64,000 nucleotides of DNA from assembly GCA_013397455.1 (NCBI GenBank), contig VYZB01000279.1, positions 1,130,806 through 1,194,805 of the forward strand, given 5' to 3'. The number at the start of each line of letters is the position of its first letter. Position 1 is the first letter of the stretch. The notes below the pieces were generated by a model. That model saw nothing but the letters and a program-made list of their open reading frames with translations. It was not told the DNA's origin and made no database searches. Below, piece after piece: positions 46,601 to 57,950 of this stretch. The stretch comes from Crotophaga sulcirostris. Its lineage: Eukaryota > Chordata > Aves > Cuculiformes > Crotophagidae. The position numbers were made by a program, and so were the translations under genes.

Positions 46601-49600
46601 GGAGGTTATCATGGTGTATGAGCACCTCTGCTGACCGCTGTAAGGCCGCTGTAAGGCCGCTGTAAGGGCCTTACAAAGATAGACCTGGCACTGTGCAAAA
46701 CAGACAGTTTCTCCCCAAGAAGGAGCAGGACATGTTGAGACAAGGGACAGGAGATTTATCTTTTTGAAAGCAAGACAGGTGATTTCAGGGCAAATTTATT
46801 CCAGAGCACAAGCAGCAGGAATGGATCCTGGCACTGGTGTGAGAGGGCCATACCCTGTGACACGCTGTCTAGCATGGTCAGTCATAGTTCTGGATTTTCT
46901 TGGAACAACTACTTTACATTTCATAGCTCTGCAGGAAGGAACAGTGCTGAAAAGTGACAGGGTTTTTCAGCATCCTAATCAGAGTTGCTGCTGCCACTTT
47001 GTTATTCAGCCAGTTCTCTATTTCTTGCAATACAGCATATGTTGCTTAACAAATTTTCTACAAATCAGACCAACAGATTTTCCTGTTCCTTTTTTTAGTT
47101 ACTGTCAAGTGAAATGGAGCAATAGCATCCAAAAGAGAATTTCACCCAACTCAACCCCTGCTACAGGGGAGTGGTACAACTTGCACTGAAAATACCCTAC
47201 CTCCTCTCAGATTTCTACAGGAGTGATAATTTAAACCAGAGATTGTCATGTTCGTGCCATCAGTATCTAGGAGTTTAAAATTCCACCTGAGTATTGCCAG
47301 TCGCAGCAGAGTGTAGGCTGGAGATGCTGAGTATTTTACTCCCTTTAAGATGTCTTAAACTGAGCAACAATAGAAAAAGTGTTTATCACTTCTCTCTGCG
47401 GGTCTTGATTTCATTTTGTCTAAAGAATCTGTCCCATCACAGTGCCTTTTTGTATCCATTATTTCAATGTTATCATGGATTGCAAGTCTGTACCTTACAA
47501 TTAAATCTTACATTTAACTATTCTAAGGTAAAACATATTTTTCCTAGAACAAATACTGCATTTTCTCCTGTTGACCTCAGCTATCTTCTTTTAAGACAAC
47601 AGGCTGTAAACCCAGTCCTTAGTTTGCACAAGTACAGACAGATTGCAAAATAGCTCCTTGCTCCCCACCAGTAGCAGAACATCTTCTTTACGAATTAGCT
47701 TTCTCGGGACATGGCTTGCACAGTTGATCAAGGAGAGAAAGGGGTTATGTTCTGCTGGGTGAACAACCAACCAGTGGCAGAATGAAGCTGGGATACCTTT
47801 GGTAATGGCTTTGCAGGCTGGCAATGAAGTCCTCCAACAAACTCAAAATTGGGCAGGAGAGGGCGTGGAAATTCAAAATCCCAGTATGTTCTGATTAGCC
47901 ATATCTCTGCTTTCCCCATTGTCTCACACAGGGTTGTGGGCCTTCCTGTGGACAAAGTACAAGAGGATTACAACACGCACGGGAACAGTTTTGTTTGTAG
48001 TAGATTGCAAAATAGGAGCCTTATCTTTGTCTTTTGGCACTCCCTGTCAGTGTAGTCTACCAAGTCATGCATGAAATGAAAACATGGACAAATCCAGAAC
48101 GAATCCTTGCCCTGTCCTGGGGTCAGCCCTGGCAGGTTGCGACAAACAATGCAATACTATCTCAAAGGATTTTGAACCTTCAGGATTAATTTAGAGCAGT
48201 ACAAGAGCATTTAGTTTCTGTGATACAGAAATGTCATCTTGTACTGCTGAAAGAGTGCATTACCTGTGCGTGTAATAAAAACACACTTTGGGGAAGAGAA
48301 CAATCACAGAAGATTTAGTTACAAATAAAAAAATAAAATAATCACAACGTGATGATTACCAGTCAGGGAGCAGATAAGTTTTTAAAGAACGTTCTGTGGA
48401 ATTTTTCAGATGGTGTCTCAGTCAGTGGCTGCTCAGGCTACAAAGAAAGGTAGGTACAGCCATCCCCAGTTCTCTTTGGTCAGCTCCTGACACATATTGG
48501 AAAATTTGGTCAAATCCAGAGATTCTTTGAATGTTATTTTGTGCAAAACCTAATGTCTACATAACACCATCTAAAGAAAAATATCCAATGGGTAAAAAGG
48601 TTTCAAAGCTTCCCATTTGGAAAAATATATATTCTCAGGTACATGTTGCAAGTTGTCTTTGCAGCATTTCCCCCACAAAGTGGAACTAAGGAGTAAAAGG
48701 GTCAGAAGTGTTGGTAAATGATTGTCCATAGGTAGCCTCATGCAAGCAGGAATAAAGGAAAATAAAAATTATCTGTATGGCCTCTTCTTATAGTACTTGA
48801 ACAGCATTACAATTTACATGAGTTTTATTAAATTTTCTTTTAAGTAAAGAGTCAGTTACAAAGTTACTGGAGTAAAAATTAAGCCTGCATTACAAGTAGA
48901 GTGATATAAAGATGTAATGAAGTCTTAAGTGGTATTAAAAAAAAAATCAGAGAAAAAGGACTATTTTGCAGAGCACAGAGGCGTTCTTGCGAAATGCAGG
49001 AAGAGATTGGAAGGCAACAGAAGAGATGCCGTTGTGCTTGCTGTTCACTCCTTATCTGCCTAAACACAGATATTCTTTACAAGTTTCAAAGTCCATTGAA
49101 CTAAAAGGTCTCTTTAATAGACCTTGTATTACGTCTGAATTGTACTAGCTTGGAACAAAAATTTCAGGTACGTATGTAGTTTAAGAAGACTATTTCAAAC
49201 TCTCGCTGGTGGATGAAAGCAAAAGGTTACAGTTCTTAGCATTCATTATTGGAGAACATGAACTCACGCTTAGCATCTGTATTACACAGGGTCACAAGAT
49301 GATACCTCCAGACAATGTGTGCAGTTTGAATGAATGGGACCTTTCTGCTCTGCAGTTGTCCAAAGATGGTCAGTGTTCCTAGTTACAACAGGGTTAATTC
49401 CATCCCTGTGCTGTCAGTGGAGCAATTTCCAGTACTTTACACTTAATTAAGAATGATTTTGCCCTCTAGCCTTTACCTACTACCACTTTAATTGCAGAAG
49501 TACCTATTATCCAGATGAAGAGGTAACATCTGTCCTCTGAGAGCACTACAATGGGCATAGGACTCACCAGCAAGAGCTCACCAGCAGTATTTTCACTTAC

Positions 49601-52600
49601 AAAAATTAGACCTGTGTGCTTTAAAGGTCCTCAAGAGGAACTAGAGCAAAGCTGCACTGGTGTCTATTAGACTAGACCAGACCTAAAAGGGAAAGCGCAG
49701 CCTCCATGTGACCAAAACAAGATTACCATTTCTGCTGGCCATTGAGAAAGAGTATTCTGAGACAACAGCACTGAGCTCCCAAAACATTCAAAAGACACAA
49801 CCTATGCAAGAGCAGAAATTACTCAACAGCTGCCTTACCTAAGACATTACTGTAGTATCCATCCCATTCATCCTGCCAAAACTTCAGGAAAAATATATCC
49901 ATGTAAAAGTAAAAGAGGTAGTTCTGTAGTCTTTCCATGAAGGACATCTGGTCTGTCAGCCTTTTCGTGCTAGCAGGCACATAAGAAGGTGGGGAAGGGA
50001 GCCCACCACACAGCCGTTCTACCACATTCCCATCAGAGAAGCGGAAGCTGTAGACAAAAGGAATTGCTAGGATTTCTGCTGTGAGCTCCCCACCTACAGA
50101 GAGAGGGTCAGCTATCAGAACATCAAACTTGGCCTGCTGCAGCTTTGCCATCAGCTGAGGGTTCATCACCAAGGTGTTACAGACCTGCTTTGACATATTG
50201 GTAAAGACCTCCAAGTCCTCTTTAATCTTCCACATGATCTCCCAGGGGAAGAGATTAGACACCTCATTCATCCAGAAATTGAGGAAGTCCTCCATGAAAG
50301 CATCCAGGGTCTCCTGGGAAAAGGGGACTTTCAAGACCTCAAAGGTGAAGGGGGAGGAAGTGTCTTGGTAGTCGATGAGCAGATTGCTTGAGGGCACCAG
50401 CACAGTCACTTCATGACCCCGTAGAACCAGCTCTTCCAGCAGCACTTTCATATTGATCCAGTGACTTGCATCGGTGGGCCAGACCAGCACCTTCCCACAA
50501 AAGCCAACACTCCAGCAGCACGCGTAGGCCCAGAGCAGCCAGGGGAGCCTTGGCTCCATCATCTCAGCAGTAAATGTACAACTCTGGTCTGACTGAGCTG
50601 GAAACAGTTCCCTGTTCCAGTGTGCAATCATTTTAGTGCCAGCCAATAAAAGTGAGATCCACTTGTTGCCAAGCTTGGCAAGAGGGCATGTGAGGACACA
50701 AAATGACACTCAATAGAAGGAGTGGGCAAGCAGTAAATCCTATTCTGAAGTCTGCAAAGCCACAGCTGATCTCAAAATGACAGCAACTCTTGCTTCTGCT
50801 CACCACAAAGTGCATGTTGCAGCATGTGAGGACCAGAAGCCCTTTCCCTGTGTAATGGTTTAATCTTGATAGGTAGCTAAGGACCACAGAGCCCGTCAGT
50901 CCACAGCAGCAGGAGGGGAAAAGGAAGGAAAGAAAGGGTAAAACTTAGAAAACTCATGCAATGAGACTGGGACAGCTCATTGCTCAACAAGCAAAAAAGC
51001 AAAAGTAAAACCAAGAAAAACAAGTAGCCTCAACCTCATCACTTGAAAAAGCCTTTAGTTAACTCTTGGAAGGTAGTTAGAATAAGAAGAGCCCTGAAAA
51101 AGGTTTTCCAAGGAGAAAGAGAAGGTGCATGCATAGACTGCAGGAGCTGGACATTGCCTCATTTCTGTGAGAGGCTTTCCCCTTCCTTTCACACCTCCTT
51201 CAGGACTGGATACATTCCAGATCAAAACTTATCCCAGTCAGGGTAGAGAACAGCTAAGCCAGCACAGCTAAGCCAGCACAGCTAACAAAACAGGTATTAC
51301 AGTGCAACCTTCAATGATAAATTCCACATTTAACAATAAAACAAACCAACAAAAGATCCAAGCAGCTCTGGGGTTTACACAACAAGAGATCAGCAAACCA
51401 CGCTTTTGCCAGCACAAGATTTTCTAGTCTCTGTCAAACATGATAATCAACACAAGTAAACACACAGCTAGGTACTCTAATAGTAGGATATGTTAACATC
51501 TTCACTCTCCTAGCAGAACTACATCCTACCTAGTGGAATATAAAGAAAAACACCTAAAGTCTTGAATTGAAATAATATCCATTTTATCTGCCTACCAAAA
51601 ATTCATGTTTGCCCTGTTTCCTTTTAAGCATTACAATAAACAGAGCAAAAATGTGAAAACAATTATGCAACTATTATTAAAAGAAATCAACTTATTAATA
51701 AATACAGCTATCTTCTAATATTTCTTTCAGACACTTTCAGGAAAGCAAAGAACCTGGTCTCTGCTGAGGATCTTTTATCACTGCTCTCGGTTGGTTTGTC
51801 ACTGCAAGTTGGGGCTCAGCTGCTCTCCCAAGCCATTAAAAGACCAGAGGAGGCCATTGTTTCTCTTTTTGAGATAAGATAGTGAGCAAGAAGGAAGCTA
51901 GGGGGAAAAAAAGAAATATTTTTGTGAGGTTTTCCAAAATATTTTTTTGTTTCTACTGCAAAATGTTTAATTCATTACTAGTTTTTGGTGGGTGTATAGT
52001 ACCATTTTGCTGTTCTTAGTGTTTGTCACGATTCATCTGTGAATATGACTGTTGAGCTCTGTTTCAAGTGGCTTTAGCACTGTTTTACCTATCCTAGAAG
52101 TATCTGTGCAGACCTAGCTGTACTTGTGTAGCAGGTCAGGATTAGCAGGTAATATTTGTACTTGCCTGGATTGTTTGACCCGACACAGGAATTCTGGAGG
52201 AAGGAGAGTTAGCTCCTAATTTGTGCCTTAATCTCTCAACTCCAACTATTTACTCTTGTGTGTACAGTAGGTGCAATTTCTGGAAGTAAGAGCAGCCTTA
52301 CCTAAAACATCACTGTAGTATTGATCCCAGCTTCCCCAGAGAAGGTAATGATATATCACATCCTGCACAGTGTAGATGAAGATGTTTTTTAGCCTTTCCA
52401 GGAAGGACATCCTATCTGCTAGGCGGCTTAGGATGGCTGGTACGTAGGAAGGAGGTGATGGGAGTGCCCCACAGAGCCTTTCTATCGTGTTACCCATGGA
52501 GAACCGGATGGTGTACATGAAGGGGATTCCCAGCTTCTCAGCAAAAAGCTCCCCACTGGGTGCCAGTGGATCTGCCAAGAGGACATCAAAGTTGGATGCC

Positions 52601-55503
52601 CTCAGCCTCTCTAGCAGTGCCTCATTCTTCAGGACTGCGTCGCAAATTATTTTGGTTACGTTCTTCATGTCGTACCCCAGTTGAACTAGCTTGTAAAAAC
52701 TTTCCCAGACAGGTAATGTTCCCTCCTCGTAAAACCAAAAATAGAAAGCTTCTTCCAGTAGGGCAGCCATCTCCTTTTTGGTGATCGGCACCTCAACCAC
52801 CTCAAACTGGAATGGTGAGGGATGTGTGGTGTTGAAGATGAGGAAGCACGAAGGTTGCAGCACAGTCACCTCGTGGCCCCGGTTCACAAGCTCCTGGAGT
52901 ATGTACTCCATGTTCAGCCAGTGGCTGTTGTCAGCCGGCCAGACCAACACCTTCCCCCCGGATCCGCAGCCCAGCACAGCCAGTAGCCACAGCACTGCCA
53001 CATCCTTCCCTGCCATAGTCTACTCTGCGTGGCAATAACGCCCTGGCCTTCCTCCAGCTGAAGCAGCAGCACTTCCAGGCTGGGGTAGGCATGCATGACG
53101 TGCCTTGCCCCGGAGGGCAGGGCACTGAGGTAGCTGTTGTGAAATCCTGTGCTAAATCATGGCATGTTTTCCTGGGGAAAAAGATGACTAGGATCAGCTG
53201 GCACCATCTGGTGGCAAGCAGCTCCCTGAAGCTGGAAGATGGGCTGCTTCTGGAGCAGCAAGGAGATCTGTAAGCCCTGAGGGGCTCACTCCAGCAAGGA
53301 TTGTGTCCTGTTGGTCATCCTGGCTCTCCTGCTTGTCTAACTACAGTCTCTGTTATTTGTTTGGTAGAAGAGATGATTTTTTTCATTCTTCTGGCTCTAT
53401 GAAGTACAGCTGGGTACGGAGCAAAGATTTTCACCCACTATGTGGGCACCCTTTTGCTTTCTGAAGCCAGTGAGCACCTGTTTACAGTGCACATAAGGTG
53501 GTGATCCAGGGCTGCAGCTCAAAGAGTTGCATCTCGAAGTGGATGAAACTGCATGGAAAGTGAGTCCAGTATCAGAGTAAGACTACCCTCATGTGACATC
53601 CTTCCAGAGCATGCATCGTGGGAGGCTAGAGCTGGTAGGTGATGGTGTGGGCTGTTCTGCCTGCCACTAGGTACCAGTTATGCGCTATAAGTTGAACCAC
53701 AAAATCGGTTAAACAGTTTTATTTACCATCACCCTTCTGATGTAGAATTAAGAAATAATGTCAGACCCCTTCGCTGTGCTAAAAGTCATCATCACCGGGC
53801 TTTTGCCCAGCTGTGTTACCCAATGTTTTCCTAATCTTGTTGTGCAAGGTTTTTACTACAGCTACGTGCTGCCTAGAGCACCCTTTCCAGGATGAAAATG
53901 AGGGTGATGGAAGCAGCTGGGCTGTGAGAAGCCAGACTGAGATACCTCATCTGCTGTGCACATAGCAACAGTCTGGTGTGCTGGTGGAGTCCAGCAGAAT
54001 ACAGCTGCTTGCAGGCAGCTGAGCCCTGAGAGATCTGCAGGTGCTCTTTTTCATTAGCTCAATGTGACATCAGTAAAAATGGCATGTTGACCATGTGATT
54101 AATACTTTAATAAACGTATTTTTCTACATATTCAGTCAAAAGCATTCAGAAGAAAACCTGCAGAGGAAGACTTGTTGCTTTCACTGTTTGCTTTTGAGTG
54201 GAAGGTCTGTTTCAAATAAAACTTATTTTGTGTAGAGAGGACTGGTTGTATATGACCAGTGACATAGGTGAAATCTATATTACAAAGCCATGATGCATTT
54301 CAGTGTTGTAACTGAGGGTGGCAGGCTTGTTTTGTAATTCAACAGCTCCACCCTCTTTATGATATTTTGGATTAGGAAAACATCTCTGTTCCTGTCTGCT
54401 GTCTGTGCAAGCAGTCTTTGGAGGGGGAAATGTGTTAGCTGAGCTCCCTTGCTGAGGGCCCTATATGGTGTGGAAGTTGTTTCAACTTCCACGTTAAAAA
54501 TTACTATGGCAAAAGTCAAATTCAGCAATTGGCATGACCACCAATCCCTGTGTCAAAGCAAGGGCATAGCAACACAGCACCCTGGCAGGGGAGTGGCTGC
54601 GACTGGTGGACCCTGCTGGCTCATTCCCTTTTCCACACAGGGACATGATCACAAACATCTTGCTGACCTCCCTCAGACTTTGACTTTGCAACTCTGCCAG
54701 ATTCCTAGCTCTGCAGGTTGTAAGGCAGGTGGCTGTGTCACAAGAGGTGAAGTAGAAGAAGGCTTACCTAGGATCTTACTATAGTAGATATCCCATTCTC
54801 CCCAGTAGCTCTGGAAAACATAGTCTTGCAGGTGGTAAGACACAATGTTCTTTATTCTCTCGCTGAAACTCATGCAGTCGGTGAGCTCGGACAGAGCTGC
54901 GGGCGCGTAGGACGGTGGGGCTGGGATCTTGCCACAGTGCCTCTCCACGGTGGAGGCGGGGGAGAAGCGCAACGAGTAGATGAAGGGGATGGCCAGCTTG
55001 AGAGCCAGGAGGTCCCCACAGAGGGTCACTGGGTCTGACAGCAGCAGGTCATAGCTAGACCCCTGCAGGTGGGCCATCAGCTCTCGGTTGGTTAGCACCG
55101 CGTCACACATTAGCCTGTTCATATGGTGCCAGTTTTTGGACATTTTTCCCAGTTCCTTGTAAAACTGCCAGAAGGTCAAGGCGGTTGGCTTGTTATTCAG
55201 CCACAGTGCCACAACATCATTGATCAGGTTCTCAATGGTGTCTTTCTTGAAGGGCACATTATAGACCTCAAACTTCTCCATAGCCTCGGCCCTGGGTTTA
55301 ATGAAGAGGGAAGCATTGGATACCAGGACAGTAACACTGTGCCCGCGGCGGATGAGCTCCTGTATAACTACCTTCACGTTCAGCCAGTGGCTGCCTTCTG
55401 TTGGCCAGACCAACACATTCCCACAGAAGATGGGCCCTAGAAGAGCCACCTCAATAAGGAGCAGCTGGAGGTATTTCTTTGAACCAATGGCTCCTGTGGC
55501 CAT
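43353..55503 (-). CDS. UGT2A1: UGT2 locus (UGT2A-like): three alternative first exons, one shared exon 2-6 set
   Basis: UDP-glucuronosyltransferases transfer glucuronic acid from UDP-glucuronate to lipophilic substrates (steroids, bile acids, odorants, drugs) in the ER lumen. Exons 2-6 are 149, 132, 88, 220 and 277 (coding) nt, the usual UGT2 sizes. They encode the sugar-donor half with the UGT signature ([11 protein letters not shown] through [18 protein letters not shown] to FADQHDN), a C-terminal membrane helix and a basic cytoplasmic tail. Upstream are three full-length first exons (1A 54768-55503, 1B 52302-53016, 1C 49839-50562). Each ends in phase 1 with LG|GTAAG and can join exon 2, giving 533, 526 and 529 residues. 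No second exon 2-6 set lies between them. Human UGT2A1 and UGT2A2 share exons 2-6 in the same way with two first exons. The symbol is the best match for the shared exons; subfamily naming of 1B and 1C is uncertain. Confidence 0.9.
43925..44215 (+). mobile_element. avian ERV long-terminal-repeat-like fragment
   Basis: The stretch beginning CACTGGTTTGGGCTGGCATT and running to ATGGATATTCCATACCATGT resembles a high-copy LTR of bird endogenous retroviruses (probably ERVL-type), recognised from memory of avian repeats. It stops before the expected promoter end, so it is partial and non-functional. Orientation is tentative. Confidence 0.55.
44216..44500 (-). pseudogene. decayed ERV gag-like remnant
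   Basis: Minus-strand frames here (44293-44499, then a second frame toward 44216) resemble a gag-like protein dispersed in many bird genomes with ERVL-type elements. The frame is broken by a shift and a stop, and only a short piece remains. It lies next to the LTR-like fragment but appears to run the other way, which suggests a rearranged insertion. Confidence 0.5.
44904..45123 (-). CDS. UGT2A1: UGT2 shared exon 5 (UGT signature)
   Basis: It encodes [20 protein letters not shown] then [18 protein letters not shown], the core of the UGT signature. The HGG and the D-Q pair bind the UDP-sugar, in keeping with the family's known donor site. It ends with NTVINNST. Length 220 nt; acceptor TTCCAG, donor CCAC|GTGAGT. 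Confidence 0.97.
45124..45874 (-). other. UGT2 intron 4
   Basis: A 751-bp intron, nothing recognised. Confidence 0.65.
45875..45962 (-). CDS. UGT2A1: UGT2 shared exon 4
   Basis: Eighty-eight nt encode [20 protein letters not shown] then [10 protein letters not shown], entering the UGT signature. The acceptor is TTCAAG|GTCCTC and the donor CTTG|GTGAGA. Confidence 0.97.
45963..46390 (-). other. UGT2 intron 3
   Basis: A 428-bp intron, nothing recognised. Confidence 0.65.
46391..46522 (-). CDS. UGT2A1: UGT2 shared exon 3
   Basis: It encodes [20 protein letters not shown] then [20 protein letters not shown] and IPQK. The SLGSMV loop contacts the donor nucleotide in this family. NLT is a potential N-glycosylation site. 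Confidence 0.97.
46523..47796 (-). other. UGT2 intron 2
   Basis: A 1274-bp intron with a small tandem repeat at 46638-46672 (about three copies of CTGTAAGGCCG). A 119-codon plus-strand frame at 47294-47653 is taken as chance. Confidence 0.6.
46638..46672. repeat. short tandem repeat, 11-bp unit
   Basis: About three copies of the unit CTGTAAGGCCG lie in UGT2 intron 2. Confidence 0.85.
47797..47945 (-). CDS. UGT2A1: UGT2 shared exon 2
   Basis: It encodes [20 protein letters not shown] then [20 protein letters not shown] and CQPAKPLPK, nearly identical to human UGT2A1 exon 2. The first base pair completes a glycine codon begun by any of the three first exons. The acceptor is TCCACAG|GAAGG; 149 nt. 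Confidence 0.97.
47946..49838 (-). other. intron between first exon 1C and exon 2
   Basis: An 1893-bp intron. No further UGT first exon or exon 2-6 copy lies here. No clear repeat. Confidence 0.65.
49839..50562 (-). CDS. UGT2 alternative first exon 1C (UGT2B/2C-like)
   Basis: It encodes a signal peptide ([20 protein letters not shown]), then [20 protein letters not shown], with candidate catalytic His34, and the acceptor-binding half. [15 protein letters not shown] carries the conserved acidic site, and [16 protein letters not shown] follows. I chose ATG 50562 (or the adjacent 50559) because it starts a proper signal peptide; the frame stays open upstream to 50709 but that part looks non-coding. 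It ends in phase 1 at CTTAG|GTAAGG. Spliced length 529 residues. It is closest in style to exon 1B, and both resemble UGT2B more than UGT2A. Confidence 0.92.
50563..52301 (-). other. spacer between first exons 1C and 1B
   Basis: About 1.7 kb that must hold the 1C promoter if 1C is transcribed on its own. A 14-bp tandem repeat (AGCTAAGCCAGCAC, about 2.5 copies) lies at 51252-51285. No TATA box or liver-type site stood out. Confidence 0.5.
52302..53016 (-). CDS. UGT2 alternative first exon 1B (UGT2B/2C-like)
   Basis: It encodes a signal peptide ([20 protein letters not shown]), then [20 protein letters not shown] with candidate catalytic His32, [20 protein letters not shown] and [18 protein letters not shown]. 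It ends DQYYSDVLG in phase 1 at TTTAG|GTAAGG. With exons 2-6 it gives 526 residues. The body is intact with no stop or frameshift. NTT and NVT are possible N-glycosylation sites. Shared features with 1C suggest a local duplication. Confidence 0.93.
53017..54767 (-). other. spacer between first exons 1B and 1A
   Basis: About 1.75 kb, expected to contain the 1B promoter. A partial CTCF-like motif (CCATCTGGTGGCAAGC) sits near 53209. No repeat was recognised. Confidence 0.5.
54768..55503 (-). CDS. UGT2A1: UGT2 alternative first exon 1A (UGT2A-type, most distal)
   Basis: It encodes a signal peptide ending near IFCG, then [20 protein letters not shown] with candidate catalytic His39. [20 protein letters not shown] follows, then [20 protein letters not shown] and [19 protein letters not shown]. 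These blocks are characteristic of mammalian UGT2A1/UGT2A2, so this is the first exon that belongs by descent with the shared exons. It ends in phase 1 at CCTAG|GTAAGC. With exons 2-6 it gives 533 residues. Confidence 0.95.
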
Positions 55504-57756
55504 GGTTACGGACTAGATAGCCTGGCAGTTTTCTCTTGAAGTTGGGAGTGCTGCACCTCTGTGCTGTGTTTGACGGCTCTTCACTTGCACTGCTTGGAAA
55601 AGCAAGAGTATGTTGCCGTACAGGTGGAGGTCTCTAAAATCCAGATTTTGTCTCAGGTCTGAAAAGAGAGAAAAGTGTATTTGATGATCTACTTTTCCCA
55701 TCTACCCTGTTAGTTTCTCCCATGAGGAAGCTCCTTTCCCTGGTTAGCAGGGTGGCAGCAATGATTGCTTCTGTCAAAGGTCTGCCTTCAAGCTGACCCC
55801 TTTCCACGAGCAGAATGTAATCCTTTATTTTTTATGACTTTTTGTAGTTTTTCTGAGGAATCTTTACCATGAAATAAAAACAAATAACAGGGGATCTCTG
55901 TAGCTGTGTAATAACTGTATCAGTAAATGCTAGCAGATTTACTGTAAGTATTAGCAAATAAGTGGTGCCTCTGCCAATACCGGATAAATATTGAGATTTG
56001 CTGGAGCATGTATGTCCACATCTTTTAAAAAAAAAGCCTGTTTTCAATTGTAACAGCCATGGTATCTGTATACTGTGATGTTTCTATTAGTTATGGCAGC
56101 AAACCTACTTGTACTTAAAGATGTATTTGTTTTATTCTGAGAGTTTCCCACCTTTGTCCACCTTTCTTTCTTTCCAGAAGCAGCAAGGGGGCTTAGTCGG
56201 TGGATGGGCAGCAGTGATGTGCTTGCAGAGAGTGCTTGCTTAAAGATATTGCCCAGGCAAGAGCCGTGGGCAACACGAGGTGGAAGGACACTTATAAGGG
56301 GACTAGCAGTGGCAAATTATACCATAGGCATCCATAAGACTCCTCAGACCTTTCTACAGCTATGTCCCTGCTGCTAAATAATGTGAATTACTGGCAGTCA
56401 TGACCCTGCAGAGAGCTGCTGCCTCTTCAGGCTTCACCATTAATTCAAGTTGGTGTATCTTTACAGAGAAAGAAACTGCAAGTAAACCAATGCCCTGATG
56501 CCAGCTCTGACGTTCAAATAAATCACTGGCTTTTCTGCCATGAACTAGCGATGACAGAGGGAGGCCAAGGAAGGAAAAGCCACAAGGTACATTTAAGTGG
56601 TTGACTTGGAAGTGGCATCTTTTTTCAGGGTGAGGTGCTGGTGTTTCCCATGCTGAGAGAAGGCAGCAAATCCTTCATTTGGGTAATGATGATGCCAATA
56701 ATGACATGTAGTTTGTTCTGATATATGACAGATGGTTTCTGGCTGCTCCCAGACAACCCAACACAGAGAGCTACTTGCTGCTGTCTGGGACACATCATCA
56801 CCAACCCGGTCATGTTGTGGGCTCAGCTTAGGTGTCTAAATATGGGTCTAGGGCCCTCCTGACTCCCTTCTCAGAGAACAAAACACATCTCCTGGGTGGC
56901 CCTCACTTGGAAAGCTGGCACTTGAATGTAAGGTGCAGTGTCCTAGAAGGAGCTCTTGATCACCAGGAGCCAAAATTACAATTAAAAATCACGCGTATAT
57001 TGACACTCTCGATCCAACACAACTTGGGGAATGAAAGCCATGCAGCAAGCAACTCTTACCTAGTGGAGTCTTCCAAAGTACACAAGTATCATGCGCTGAG
57101 TTGCAAGGTGCAGTTTGCTACACCGATTTACTTCAGTTTCTTGCTACTCACCTCCTCTGTGCTGGGCTGCTCTGGTGAGATTGGGTATTGGGCAGAAAGA
57201 GCTTAAATAAGTTGCCCTCTGAGCTGGGCTTTCCAAGAGGAGGAAGTAATGCAATATGAACTGATCACAACAAAGAACGTATTCTGGGATTATTCATTGC
57301 TTTGTTATGCTCCAGTAGCTTAATAGTCAAGATGGTCTTCCCCATGCTAGGGTATATTATACTATTATTACAGAGTCAGATTTTCAGAATGACTTTGCAT
57401 CCTGTAGCTCAGAAATATAGTGTCTATCTGCTAAAAAGATTTTTCACTTCCTTTAGGGTCCCAGCTGGCAAATCAACATTGTTTGTTAATTAATAAACCT
57501 GTTTATAAACTCTCCATAGGAACAATGGCAAAATCTTCTGGTTTGTTTGCAAAATTTTTCAAAAGTTAGTGTGTTACCAGGCTGGGTAAATGGCTCTTGA
57601 TTCTGGAGATCTAGGCAGGTTTTTAATGAATTGAAAATACGGGAATCTAAAGATGCACCTTCATGGTTTTTAAATATTGCCCATAATATTCAACCTGACT
57701 TTTCCTAAAACCTCAGAATTCAAGGCAACTATGCCAGCAAACTGTGATTTGGTCTT
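55504..57756. other. upstream flank of UGT2 exon 1A
   Basis: It likely includes the exon 1A promoter and any 5' non-coding exon, but I cannot place a start. A homeodomain-type AT-rich stretch (GTTAATTAATAAAC, an imperfect HNF1-like site) lies at about 57485-57498. No other UGT first exon was found. Confidence 0.45.
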
Positions 57757-57950
57757 GCAGCCATTGGAATGCGCTGCCCAGGGAGGTGGTGGAGTCGCTG
57801 TCCCTGGAGGTGTTTAAGAGGAGATTGGATGAGGCACTCAGTGCCATGGTTTAGAAGATGGGTTGGTGTTAGTGTTGGGTTATAGGTTGGACTCGATGAT
57901 CTCAGAGGTCCTTTCCAACCTTGTAATACTGTGATACTGTGATAACATTT
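57757..57950 (+). mobile_element. CR1 LINE 3' end
   Basis: This plus-strand CR1 tail starts near GGAATGCGCTGCCCAGGGAG. It passes CAGTGCCATGGTTTAG and GGTTGGACTCGATGATCTCA and ends with two copies of ATACTGTGA. It has little divergence from the copy at 11849-11975. Confidence 0.88.

Noticed and set aside
46764..47189. 141-codon plus-strand frame in UGT2 intron 2
   Set aside because: No family resemblance, lies inside an intron of the opposite strand, and no splice or promoter context.
50563..50709. Longer N-terminus for UGT first exon 1C (start at 50709)
   Set aside because: The extra 49 residues do not resemble any UGT and would bury the signal peptide. The ATG pair at 50559/50562 gives the expected start.
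57485..57498. HNF1 site upstream of UGT2 exon 1A
   Set aside because: GTTAATTAATAAAC is only an imperfect match and lies 2 kb from the first exon, so I did not list it as a regulatory feature.
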